Source of the DNA: Vigna angularis
Taxonomy: Eukaryota; Streptophyta; Magnoliopsida; Fabales; Fabaceae
Length of the DNA: 64,000 nt
NCBI RefSeq assembly: GCF_016808095.1
Contig: NC_068970.1
Coordinates: forward strand, 27,324,501 to 27,388,500
Direction: 5' to 3'
Under the pieces are notes generated by a model, which was not told the DNA's origin, searched no databases, and saw only the letters and a list, made by a program, of their open reading frames with translations. Shown piece after piece: positions 35,330 to 47,619 of the stretch (position 1 is the first letter of the stretch; every line of letters begins with the position of its first letter). The position numbers and the translations under genes are program-made.

Positions 35330-35935
35330 TATTCTAGTGTATGATGATCATAATATACAATACTAAGTTTTGATAGACTAATAATTTTGTCTAAGTATAG
35401 GAATAAAACAAAAGATGATACACCAACATATTAGTCATCAAAGAGTAAACAAGATCATCTAGTTAGTTATTTTTACTTCAAGCAAACCACAAGACATATT
35501 AAAGGATACAAAGCTTAAAAGTGAGATGTTTTACAACACAAAACATGACTTTTTAGACCATTTAGTGTGACCAAGTTGACATGTGTCTTTCAAAGTAGAT
35601 ATTGACATAGTGTCACACCTAACACTCAAAGAACTTTACACTTGTATGTTGAATGATCATAATAAATAATATAAAGATTTGATAGACTAATAATTTCATT
35701 TAACCAAGACAAAAGATGATATACCAACATATTAGCATCAAATCATCAACAAGATCATTTATCAATCATTTTTACTTCCAGAAAACTAGAAGACACATCA
35801 AAGGACAAAAAAGAATAAAAATAGAATGTGTTACAATACAAGGCATGACTTTTTAGATCATCTAGTGCCAACAAGTTAAATAATGTCTTTCGAAGTAAAT
35901 ACGAGCATAATATCACACCTAATAGTAAAAGAACT
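35330..35935. repeat. Tandem duplication, ~300-bp unit
   Basis: The blocks at about 35330-35640 and 35640-35935 align along their length: ATAGACTAATAATTT, AAAAGATGATAYACCAACAT, AAGATCAT, CATGACTTTTTAGA, TCACACCTAA. They differ at many sites, so the duplication is old. It lies left of a minus-strand primer site (36072) and may be internal DNA of that LTR element. Confidence 0.7.
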
Positions 35936-36071
35936 TTTTTATGTATGTTTGAATTTAGACATCGTAGTACAAGAAAGGTATTACTCTAAGAAAAATTTAT
36001 TTAGGCATAACAATCTAAGTAAAAAATCAAGAATGTACACGACATGCCATCTAACTGTTGGAAAAAACCTA

Positions 36072-36083
36072 GCTCTGATACCA
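36072..36083 (-). other. Primer binding site (minus strand, tRNA-Met type)
   Basis: GCTCTGATACCA is the complement of TGGTATCAGAGC and abuts the LTR at 36086, so the element reads right to left. Confidence 0.75.
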
Positions 36084-36085
36084 CT

Positions 36086-36421
36086 GTTGGAAGAAACGTG
36101 ACCCAAATAATAATACTCTTCAATTCACTAGGGTTACTTTTCATTGAAACTTGGCAACCATTAAATAGGTACAAATAGGACCTTGGGCCAACTACAAATA
36201 ATAAAAACTAACAATAGAATATTAACTAACTTAAAATAAAATTTATTTAATCTTTCTCTATCTTATATCAATAAAATAAAATAATACTCTCCTAAATAAA
36301 AGGAAAATCAAAACTACCTATATCTATTTTATCTTTATCAAAATCAAACCAAATATTACTAAACCCAAAACTAATAAAATAAGATTTTAATGAATCCTTA
36401 AAATTTAAGTTTATCCCAACA
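36086..36421 (-). mobile_element. Short 5' LTR of a minus-strand retrotransposon
   Basis: A 336-bp segment starts TGTTGGAAG and ends ATCCCAACA (plus-strand view), with a perfect 6-bp terminal inverted repeat TGTTGG/CCAACA, next to a Met-type primer site. Internal DNA would lie to the left; no gag or pol was recognised there. The 75-codon ORF inside is not a gene. Confidence 0.65.
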
Positions 36422-36843
36422 CTAACAACAATAATCTTTCTAAAACCTATAAATAGATTAACCATTTCACGTAAAAAAAAAACAAATGAACCATATACAT
36501 TCTTGAAAACAAAGTTCATATGTGATCCTAACTTTAATTTAAGTATAAAGTGTTATACTAGCTTATAATATATTAGCTAGAGAGGGAATTCTTTGTAAAA
36601 CTTTCATAGTGTGAAGCTATCTCAAAAAGGAAAGCCTAGTTTGCATATCTTTTCTTTAAAAGTTTTTCCTTATAGTTCAAACAATCTCTTTGTATGTATA
36701 GTTAAGAATAATACTTGACCAATACTTAGTAAAGCCATAAATTATTCAATGTTACTTGACCAATAGTTGATGGCGTAACCTTCGTTTTCCATGTCTTAGA
36801 ATCATTTCCTCGAGTCCTGTTAAGATCTAACCCCACGAGGTTA
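36422..36843. other. Short non-coding stretch with a copia leader
   Basis: On the minus strand the last ~110 bp before the primer site at 36855 are the internal leader of the adjacent LTR element (start codon MENEGYAINYW near 36795, stopped after 15 codons). The remainder is AT-rich without features. Confidence 0.4.
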
Positions 36844-38275
36844 GCTCTGATACCAACTGAAATACTTGGAAAACACGAGAAGGGGGGTTGAATTTTGTTT
36901 TATGAAAACTTTTCGCAAAAAAGGTAGTTTAAAAACCTTGTTAAAGATTAAATGGTTTATATAAGTTCTTAAACACTTGAGTTATAAAGTTTTGTTCAAT
37001 CTGCAAGTCCATAAATATTTTTCAATTGTCTAGTTAATTTTTTTGCATTGCTTTAAGAAAGATAGCTCTTAATAAGAATAGCGTTTGGTGACAAGAGCTT
37101 TCATAAATGGTTGAGTTAATAAGAAATTGTAGAGTTTATAAGAAAACCGTTTAGCAAGACTGAAGTAATAAACACACAATTATTTTATATTGATTCACTC
37201 CACCGAGCTACATCTAGTTCTCCTCTAAGAACTTTTAGAGAGTTCCAATATAATCTTTAACAAGATTACAATTGAGAATTCACACCACTTCTGGTATCAC
37301 TTAGTCAATCCTAGTAACCTCGTTACTTTGACTATAGAACCGAGTATCACTCACTCCTGGTTGTGCAATATTCTTCAACAATCCTAATATCCCTAGACAA
37401 TCCCGACATCTTCCTAGTACAGTTGAGTTTCACCCACTCCTAGTTTCCACTAGACAAACACGTTTAACTACCGTTTAACCCCACCGAGTTAAGCGTTAAG
37501 TGTTTGTATTCTCTTTAGAATGTCCAATCAATCAGATTGCTTACAAATCCTTAGACGATTACTCTCACAGAGAGGATGTGTTTACAGTACAATTCAATCT
37601 AATAGACTCTTAGAGTTTTCTCTTTGGTTACAACTATAAGCTTATGATCTATGAAGCTTGAGAGTATTTTCTTTCTTTTGAGCTTGCTTTTCTTCTCAGA
37701 TGATTTCTTTCATATTCGTGTGCTTATTCTTTTATTTTTGTCTTCAAGGATCTTTAATTTATAGGCTTCAAGAAAAGGTCCGTTAGATAGTACTTGTTTT
37801 GATCTGCGGATCTTCTTAGCCTTTCATAGATAGTAGTTACAGGTTAAAGTCAACTTGTTAGAGCAAACATGCTTTTTCAATACTTTATCAAAAGTAGGTT
37901 GTATGAACTATTTGGCGCAACTTTTGATAGAGAGAACATTCTCTTAATGTCTTTTTTGTCTTTAACATCCACTTTTGACTTGTATATGATAGAACAAATG
38001 GATGCTTGACATAGGTAATCTACACAGAGTAGAGTAGATATGCATGCATGAAGATATGTCATTTTTCTTATCACTAAAGCTTTTCTTAAAACATTTAGAT
38101 TTCATAAAGCTTTTTCATAAAACGCTTATCTTCGAACTATATTATTTTCCCAAAGATAGTACTTTGTCATATGCTCATGTCGTTTATTGTTGTTTGTTAA
38201 ACTTCAAAATATATGAGGACGTTTAGACAGTTCAATCATATAAATGATTTTGGCTTAACAACTGCCTCCCCCCTT
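36844..38275 (-). mobile_element. Copia-like LTR with primer site and polypurine tract on opposite sides
   Basis: The LTR (36858-38260, 1.4 kb) reads on the minus strand TGTTAAGCC...AAGTATTTCA. Minus-strand downstream it is followed by GT and TGGTATCAGAGC (complement at 36844-36855), as a 5' LTR should be. Yet minus-strand upstream it is preceded by AAGGGGGGAGGCAGT (complement 38261-38275), as a 3' LTR should be. It includes CAACCCCCCTTCTCGTG near its end, seen in many legume copia LTRs. No pol remains. Confidence 0.65.
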
Positions 38276-39141
38276 CCTCTACCCATCATTTCTAATGTTT
38301 TCCTGTATTTCAAAGACTAATAGCATGATTCATTAATCTCATGAAAGTACTAGGATCATTGGTTAGGTCATAAGGCATGACTAACAATTCATATAATCTA
38401 AACTTAGTTTTGAAAATGGTTTTCCATTTGTCACTTTTTATTGTAATTTGATTATATTTGTTTTTCATGTCAATTTTGGATAATATAAAATATTCAAGTA
38501 ACTCATCAAGAAAGTCATCAAGTATTAGTATGGAATCTTTATATTTAATGATTATGTTCTTAATGGCATAACAATTTGTACACATGATTAACTACCATCT
38601 CATCAAGGATAATATGCATAACATAGGAATTAATGTTATCTTGCACCCTAGCTTTTCTAGTAAAGTTATCGATTTGATTTTATATCTCTTTTTTCTTTCA
38701 TATTATTTTTATATTGGGCAAAGAAGAATCAATTATAAAATCTATTTGATGTTTTATCCTTCCTTAAAGGTGAAACCATTAAGATGGGTTTTGAAAAACA
38801 TCATCAGATCCTTACAAGACAACTTCCACATTTATACAACTAGGAGAAGAATTTGAATAATAAAAAAGAAGAAATTAAACTAAAACTATTAGGACAAGCT
38901 ACAAATACTTCTTTTTGGATAAGCATCTCCTTCTCGACTTGTTTATAAAAAGGTTCCTTTTTTTTCCTGTTTGCTTTTTTTTCTCCTTTTACATGGTTCT
39001 CATTATCTAGGTGATAGATCTTTTAGTGTAACCTTTTACTATTTATGTTCAAAAGTAAATTTGTTAGTTAGATCATCATTTAAAACTTTTTTATCAAAAT
39101 GTCAAAGTTTACTAAGCAAAATATGAGTAGCTTCCATGGAC

Positions 39142-39144
39142 ACA
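39142..39144. repeat. 3-bp target duplication of CACTA element
   Basis: ACA precedes CACTAGTG at the left and follows CACTAGTG at the right (40337-40339). Three bases is the CACTA-family size. Confidence 0.75.
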
Positions 39145-40336
39145 CACTAGTGTAGAAAGGGCTTTGGACGTCTATTATTTTGGGCTTTTAATGTCAGATC
39201 CCGATCTGACGTCTTTATGAGTAACGTTAATGGGACGTCGGACTCTACAGGTCCGACATCTATAAAGACGTCAGATTACACCAAAATCGACGTCTAAGGG
39301 TACTATAGACATCGGACATGGCATTAACCGACGTCTACTACAGCTCGTGTCTTTGGGTAGCGTAGTAGCACCTTCTTCCTTTGCTAGTTTCCTCATAAGA
39401 AAAGCTTGCGTCTTTTGGATCTCTTATGACATTTCAACTGAAAACCGAATCTGGGTCCTTGCCTAGTTCCATTCCAATCACCAATGAAAAAGAATACGGT
39501 GACATGAGAACTAGGAGAGGATCCAGGTTCGGTTTTGGGTTGAAATGCTATAGGAGATCCAAAAGACGCAAGCTTTCCTTACGAAGAAACTAGCAAAGGG
39601 AGAAGGTGATACTACGCTACCCAAAGACACGAGAAAAACTACACCAAAACACAACGAAAACTCATTTTAATCGGTTTAAATGAAAGATAATCCATCAAAG
39701 ACTAATTTAATCGGAGTAAAAGTAAGTTTAAACGGTTCAAAAGAGATAAAACGCACCTTGAAATGCAATGCCGTGGAGAGAAAAGGCGAGGAGGAAGACA
39801 ATGAAGTGTGCGTAACCGCGGGTTCGCGATTTCTGATTTAACAGGAACCAAGACGTCGAGCACTAGGGGCACCGACGTCTATTCTCGACTAGACGTCGGG
39901 GACCTCACTAATATGACTTCCATTCGATTTAAAAATTAATATTTGTCGTGTATATAGACGTTGGATGTACGGGGAGTCGACGTCCAAAACAACTTTTCAC
40001 CTACCCTGTCAGGCCATTTAGGCGTCGTATGTAAGGGGGCCGACGTTTAAGTGTCTATTTAGACGTTGGTGTGACGGGATCCGACGTCTAAATGGCGAAA
40101 AAATGAGTTTTCACATTCTAGCGCTCCCATTTTGGCGTCTAATTGTACGAACTGACGTTGTTTAAAGTATAGACGTCGATTATCACGTGTAACCGACGTC
40201 TAGACGTCGGGCCCCCATTAACCGACGTCGACAAGTCCAACTTATTTACCAAAATGCCACTGGTCAATTTTTTACGTTGGATATTGTGTGATCCGACGTC
40301 TAAGGGGTGACGTTAAAGGTCATTTCTGCACTAGTG
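39145..40336. mobile_element. Non-autonomous CACTA (En/Spm) transposon
   Basis: The left end is CACTAGTGTAGAAAGGGC; the complement of the right end is CACTAGTGCAGAAATGACC. Subterminal regions contain many copies of GACGTCGG/CCGACGTC in both orientations, as expected for transposase binding repeats. Length 1192 bp, no transposase. It splits a gypsy protein between EVLCDVV and PMEATHILL, and removing it with one ACA rejoins the frame, so it is younger than the gypsy element. A 126-bp inverted repeat lies inside. Confidence 0.9.
39344..39633. repeat. Large hairpin inside the CACTA element
   Basis: The arms 39344-39469 and 39508-39633 (126 bp each) are inverted copies, about 88% identical by eye, around a 38-bp loop. 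The left arm starts CTCGTGTCTTTGGGTAGCGT; the right arm ends with its complement. It has no terminal features of its own. Confidence 0.9.
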
Positions 40337-40730
40337 ACAACATCACACAAAACTTCCTTTTATTTTCCAATGGATTGGTGAATAAGAACTTGCTTATAGA
40401 CAAGGATTCCTTCATCCACACTTTATCATTTTAACTTATATGATTTAACACGAGGAATGATAAACCAAGTTTTCTATACTACTTTTTATACTCACATTAG
40501 GGCATCTTCCTTTGTCAATAATGAGATAACACAACTTGTCAATAATTAAGCATTAACATGTATTTGCGTATCATCAAAGCATTTTTGGATTTGTCGTAAC
40601 ACTTACCTAACTATCAATAAATCACCCTTATAAGTTATTTCCACTTCATTATCCTTATAGGAGAGAAATTACGAGGATAATCTATAATGGGAAGAAGGAT
40701 TAAAATGTTCACTTTCCACTTGTCCTTTTC

Positions 40731-43700
40731 ACACCAAAATTTCTCTTTTGGTAGGACTTTCAAAACCTTTATCTTCATACCTTAAATATTTAGAACATTT
40801 TATAGAATTAGAATGTTGAGAAATTGTTGAGATATTTTAGAAAATTTCTGAAATTATTATTTTTGAAAACTTGGAAGAGTAAAAAGTAAAATATGATAGC
40901 TAAGTTTAGTGTTGAAGCAGAATTTTGAGTAATGGTTCAAGAGATATGTTAGCTATTTTGACTAAAAATTATACTAGAAGAATTAAAGGAAAAATGAGAT
41001 GAAACTATGAAGCTATATTATGACAAAAAAATGGAATTAGCATAATAATCCCATAAAACATGGTAGAACCACATATTAAAGTGAACAAACATTTTATTGA
41101 TGAGAAATTTGGTAGCAACTTGATTTGTATATCATATTTGTTTTTTTTTAAGAACATCTTGCACACATGCTTACCAAATAGTTGTACAACAATAATTTTG
41201 AAAGAATTATATCCAAATTTGGAATGAAAATAACATTTATTCATTAGCTTGATGGGAGTCTTGAGATATTTTAAAAAATTTATGATATTATTCTTATTAA
41301 GTGTAATTATGCGGTTTTAATCTTATGTATTTTTTTATTCTAAATTGTCTGGTAGGATTCTAAAAATTTCTTAGTAGGACTTATGTATATATTTAGTGTG
41401 TATAATAAGAAAAGTATGTGAGAATCATGTTATTCTCTTTTATCTTTGAGAGAAATAGAAATCGTTTTGTGTGGAAGGTTTTTAGTATTTAAACTTATTA
41501 CGAGGAGTGACCACTTTAGAGAATTTGGAATAATTTCTCTCGTTTATTTTTATTCCTATTCTTCCAATTCAAGTTGCAATAATTGATTCCATGAATATTT
41601 TATAAATTTTCCTTTTTTTTTGAATTGGTTCTCAACTTTCATAGGTTGATGAACCAATTATTCGTAAGATACATAATGATGCAACTCTATCACATCTTAC
41701 ATATCTCTATTAAGTTCACTTATAAATCTAGCTATCTTATTATTTAAATCTTTAAATATTCATCACTTTGTTGTTTGTTAAAGTCATTAGAGTTTTATAA
41801 TGAATTCCTTCTTATAATGTGAGGAACAAATCTAAAGCAAATAAAACTTGTTAAGTCCTCCCAAAAGTCTCTTTGATATAGTCCTTAAATTATAAATAAA
41901 CTAATACAAGTTAAACAAGTTAGAGTGACAAGTTAAATTTGCATTCTACTTTATATATTATTGATTCAGGAGAGAGGAAATAAAAAAATGATAATATTAA
42001 TAATCAATCAAATACAAGTTAAACAAGTTAAAATAAAAAATGACTTATTGGTGTTTGACTCTTACCTTATTTTTTCATAGAGAAAAGAAAAAAAAGAGTA
42101 TGGTACTCAAATTTCACTCACTACAGTGATAAAATAATTATAAGACAACAACGTGAAGAAAGATACAACACCAAAATAAAAACAATTCTACTAAGTGACT
42201 TAAGAGGTGAAAAAAAAACTTAAAAGTAAAAACTTAGAGGAAATTTAATGATAAACATAAAAAAAAGTACTAAATCAAAAATAAAAGTTACTGTAGACGT
42301 GACAACTAAAGAAAAACAAAGATAAAAAATAATTTTAAATGAAAAAATATACTGAAACAATATAATTTATAACAAGACACTACTATAGTGATAAATAGTT
42401 TGAATTAATTTCTCAAATAAAAAAAATCAATAATCATTGGTACGTATAAAAGCTTGAGTATGTCAAGTTACGCTATATAATAATTTTCAAATATTGGTAA
42501 TATTTGTTCATCGTAATACTTAAACAAAATCTTATTCAAATTTTAAATTTGTATATCAAAATATTATTCATTAATAATATAAATGAATTGTATATTATAA
42601 TCACTCGAAGTTAAGAAGTTTATGTTAAATGTTAAATTTGCAACATTTAAAAATTCTAAACATATTTTAAACCTTCTTTTATTCATGTATGTGTATGTGA
42701 TGTGTTTTTCTATTTTGCTTTCCACGTCTAAAGACAAATTATGAGGGAGTTTTGTTCATTAATCAGAATGTTGTTTATTAATCACTGGTATGACTGAACC
42801 AAAATCACAAATTATTAATACAAGATTAGGAAACAGTTCATTATGACACATTGAAATGTAGAACAGGATCCTTAATTATTGCAAACTCAATTATGAGTGT
42901 GAATGACTTGTTTGACATGACATATATGTGATATTTGAGATTTATTTTATATTAGTATTTTATAGTTTGGGTTAAATAAATAAGACATTGTGTGAGTTGT
43001 TGGAAGTTAAAATGTGTACGAAGTCAATGATTTCGGCTGATGGTGATGCCTCTGCCTCCAGCTCATGTTTGAAGGTTTCCAAGTTCTACTAAGAAAATGA
43101 AGTAGCATTTATTTGGTATATGCTACTAAGAATATACTACCTCTTATTCTTTGGATTTGGATCCAAACTAATTTATCCACTCTAATTATCAAAAATTATG
43201 TTTGATAATTTAATTTAATCAGATATAAGTAATTTGGACTATGGTATAATCTAAGTGAATATTTTACTTTCATTCATATTGAGTTATATTTTCTTAAGAT
43301 ATATTTTTATATGAATGAAATAAATGCTGAATCTTTATTAAAAATATTACGTATGTAACTTAGTAATTATTTTTATAATTAACCATGACTTTATTTAACT
43401 TATTATTAAATTTTAACAAAAAATATCATATAAAAATAAAATTAAAAATATAGATATTAAAACATCATTTTCAAAGTAAATCTTATATCAAAACATTAAT
43501 AACCTTTTATTCAAATTTAAAAATTATTATATATTTTATCCAAGTTTGTTTATCTAATATTATCCACTTCTAAATAAACCTACAGTTTGTCTAATTTTTT
43601 TCTCATATTTCTTTGAATGCAGTCAGGTAAGGCCTTTTTTCAGGTGTGTTCTTAATATAAATCACATATATTAATAATACTAATTAATTCAGTTGATTTT

Positions 43701-44620
43701 ATTTGTTATGTAAAATGATATTGTCGATATACTAAAATACACTGATTATTAATAATTTTAAATTTTTTGAAATTATCTATTAATAAAAAAACATACACAT
43801 AATGTTTAATAAAAAGTAATGATATAAGATTGTATTGAAACTATAAACAGTTTTATAGAAAAGACTATCAAACTCTTTCAAAAAAAGACACGAAGGAGTG
43901 TAATATAAAAATTAGTAAAATATAAACCCGTCTATAAGTGTTAATTTTAATCTTTATTTTTATTTTTCTACCTTTTGGGGTTTAGTATTTTCGTACATTA
44001 AGTTTAGAAGATATGACACTAGAAAAGTTTATATGATCTCTTTTAACTTAACCACTAAATAGGTTTACAGAGTAATTTTCTTTTTGATATTTTATGTTTT
44101 TAAATTGGTAAATTTTACGAAATCGTAAAAACGATTGTCAAATATTTCATATCAATAAAAGAATGAGAAATCAAGTAAATAATTTAAAAGAACAAGAGAA
44201 AAATAAACTAAATGAATAGTTATCAAATGTTAATCTCAATTCAGTTAAAGAGAACTATTTATACATACAGTTTATAGTCACGAACAATTAAAAAGAAAAT
44301 TTTGAAAATTTTGTTATTTTCCTTTATTGGACACTCTAATACATACTATCTACTCTTAAAATTGTTAGTAGATGACTATTCAATTAGTGAGTTGAGATAT
44401 TTTATTATTGTCTTATAGTCTTAGCTTAAGTCTTTTCTATTTTATAAAATAGTCTCTTATTATTAAAGTTTATTTAGAAAGTTTAAGAAATTAAATTTGT
44501 AATTTGCACTTTTTATTTTAATGTGTGATCTTAGTGAAATTTTTATGTAAATTATTGTATTTAATTCTTGAGAGGTTATTAACATCTAATTAATAGATAT
44601 ATAATTATTTAACAAATTGT
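40731..44620. other. AT-rich intergenic DNA
   Basis: No coding sequence, RNA gene or clear repeat boundary was recognised. 40731-41000 may still be gypsy gag remnants. A 79-codon ORF at 41005-41244 (-) has no family signature. Confidence 0.5.
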
Positions 44621-44740
44621 TTTAAGAAGTCAATTTTAAATTTAATTTAACTACAAAATCGACTTGTATGGTGAGGTTTGTATCCACTTATTACAAGGGA
44701 CCTCATAGGTTGCTCTAGTCTCAATCTTAAGATGAGTAGT
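44621..44740 (-). mobile_element. Diverged solo TRIM LTR (same family as 18517-18902)
   Basis: TTTTAAGAAGTC, AATCGACTTGTATGGTGAGG and TTTGTATCCACTTATTAC follow the order of the reverse complement of the TRIM LTR at 18782-18902. The end with CTAGTCTC is weak. No target duplication verified. Confidence 0.5.
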
Positions 44741-47619
44741 ATGGTAAAAAGTGGACAAAATAATTTTACTCAACATCAAAGATTATTACAAGGGTGGAGA
44801 TACCTCTATATATAGATAATGTTGTCTCCTGAAAACCCTAAAAGCACGATCTCCTACCTTTGCATTCATTGGCAAAAAATGAGACCTTCTAAGGAGTGGA
44901 CAAGTGTCCACAAATCCTCTCCAATAAGGGGAGGACATGTGGCCACTCACAAAACACAATCCTCTTCATTTCTAGAATGTTATGTAACCACTACAAAAAG
45001 AAAATCCTCTCTAATGGAAGTATGACATTACTTGGCCGAAATACATGACCTAAAGAAACCTATACTATTTGGTCGAATATATGATCTAAATAAACATACA
45101 TTACTCTTCAACTTTCATGATGGTCAGAGAAAAAGTTTTGTTTCACTTTATAAAGATGACTCTAACTTCTTCTTGAAAGTATATGAGTTGTTGTTAGGGA
45201 TATTCCATCAATATGTGATATTAAAGGTATTAGAGTATAGATTAATTATAAAGTGATACATTTCTCAATGGTATTATGATTGTATTATGACTATGACGAT
45301 GCGCAAAGAAAGTGTGCATAAATATTCTCTTAACATGGCTTTATATATTACACTATATTGTAGTTTTAAAAGTGGATAATAATAAAGTAAGGAAGAAAAA
45401 GAGTAGTAGCTAATAAATTGTAGAGCTTCATAATCATTTTGGTTTCCTCTTCAATGGACAGAGCTTCCCTTTACATAAAGACAACTATGCATGCATGGCT
45501 TCTCTGCTCTTCTTTCATTCTTTTTCTAACAGACATTTTTCTTTTTCTTTTCGCTTAAAACTGCATAACTCCATCAACATGCATGCATGGATATCTGTAC
45601 TTTCCTTATACCTTTACCTGCAAATTATCATAATTCAATCATTTATTACAGCATGCTATTAGTTTTTCGAGTTTAGCGTCGTTATATATTAACGTAGTTC
45701 ATACGATTAAATTGTCTCATTCATTTTTTCTCTCTTTTGTTCACCTAGCTAAATAATTGGACATACATATGATAGGGTTAAATATATTTTACTTCTAATA
45801 ATTGTAATCGTTTAAGAAAAAAATGAGAATTAACCATAAAAAACGAGAATTAAGCATAAAGAAATATGTGATTATAAGAACATTAAATATATTTAAACCT
45901 ATAGGCTTGAAATATTTATTTAATTGTAAGTTAGGTGAAAAAAATATGATATTCCTAACTAAATTTTATTAATAGTTTACATTACTTTGTTGTATAATCT
46001 CTAAAGTACAACAACATCAAAGCTAATCTTATATATGTATTAGTAGCAGACACTTGGTAGGTGATTTCCAAATTCCAATTAGCATTTTGCACTTATGTGT
46101 TGTGCTTTTTCTAACTTTAATTTATTTTAAGGCCACCCTGTGCTCTGCTTTTTCAGACGAGGAATGGTCCTATAATACAATGCCATCACAAGTTTATCAC
46201 TGTTTAATACTCAGAACAAGCATTTTTCAATTTTATTTTTTACTTGCTTGAACTGGATTATACCAGTTAGCTCTATGCAATAGCAACATTTTTGTCTAAG
46301 TAGAATTTTGAGAAACAGGGTACATAAAATTAATCATTTAGAAAAAGACAATGTAAATAAAATAGAGATTGGAAATGATTTAGTGAAGAAGAACAAAAGA
46401 AAATAAGTAGGAAAATCACCTTCATTAGTTCAAATAAATCAGAAATAATATAATTAAGGTTTAAATTTCATTAAAATAATTGTAGTTTCTTAATTTTTTT
46501 AGTCTTAAGTCTCAGTTTTTTAAAAGTTGATGTAATTTAGTCTTTTTCATTATTAATGTACCAACAATATTAAACAAAATGTGTTGTGTCAATTGATTAT
46601 TTTTTAATTTTGATTTCATTTAAAAAAAATTCTATCTTAGTCATATGTCTTATATTTAATTTTATTCATGTATTAATTATTTTGATTAATTCAATTCAAT
46701 TTTCTTTTAAGTTGAAATATTTTTGTTCATTTTCAAACTCATACCAAATTTAATTTTTATATAAATGTTATATAGATATTTTTTATTACAATTTATTTTT
46801 TTATTAAATATTTTTGAAATTATTTTTAAACAAAATATATATATATATAAAATATTAAATGTTATTCTGATAGATTTTTTTTTTATAAATTTATATTCAA
46901 TTATTTCAAATATAAATTGAAATAAAAATAATATTAGAGTATAATATAATAAAATATCAATAGGATAAATCACGTTAAAATTAAACGAAAATAGATGTAG
47001 CATTTGGTTTTGTGTTTATTCGAAAACCCGCCACATAATTAGGCTTTGTGATTCCAATTTCAGGTGTTGATGATTGAAATGGACACACATACACTCAAGT
47101 TCGGTATCTGGCCCTTCACTTCTACTTTTGTTTCACTGTGGGTGCCCATTTCAACCACACGCTTTACATTGTACGACACCGTTTCCATCACTCCCAACCC
47201 TAATCATTCTTATCGCACCAAAAGCTTCCACCTTTTCTTATATCACGCTTCTATTCTTTCCATGTCCATGTCCATGCTTTACCTTCTTTCTTTTCGCTTA
47301 CCATCTTCCATTATATACCATTCTCAGTTTATATCTTTCACCGTCAATGCAACCAACACTATCCCATCATATTCAATATCTTCTTCGCAAAGCTCGATAC
47401 TCTTAACTTTTTTTGTAATTTTTTAAAACTTAATAATAAAAACAAATTTATTTTATTTTTGTTCATTGGAATGATTTAAGAGTGAGGAATTAGAGAAGTG
47501 AGTAAGGTATGATACATGTTGGTGAGAATGGTAAAATTATTTTGGTACAAATTTGAGTGCTTTTGCGGACAAGAAGAGAACAATAAGAAAATGGAGCAAA
47601 GAAAATCTAATTGAATTGA
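44741..47619. other. AT-rich intergenic DNA
   Basis: 44800-45260 holds ORFs of 68 and 74 codons; 46054-46251 and 47064-47426 hold ORFs of 65 and 120 codons. None shows a recognisable domain, conserved start context or splice pattern. 46440-47000 is extremely AT-rich. Confidence 0.5.

Larger units (their letters stand above)
38310..40730 (-). pseudogene. Ty3/gypsy protease-RT relic, split by a CACTA element
   Basis: Read right to left: EVEITYKGDLLIV (about 40640), YLIIDKGRCPNVSIKS with the protease region (about 40520), EVLCDVV (about 40345), then the CACTA element, then PMEATHILLSKL, HFDKKVLNDDLTNKFTF (about 39050-39140), and the RT start: CYAIKNIIIKYK, LDDFLDELLEYFILSKIDMK, WKTIFKTKFRLYELLVMPYD, DPSTFMRLMNHAISL (38585-38310). 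The order is normal for gypsy PR-RT. RT breaks off before the YxDD box near 38325. Many stops. Confidence 0.85.

Noticed and set aside
47064..47426. 120- and 110-codon overlapping plus-strand ORFs
   Set aside because: Ser/Phe/Pro-rich translation of C/T-rich DNA; no recognisable motif, intron pattern or promoter.
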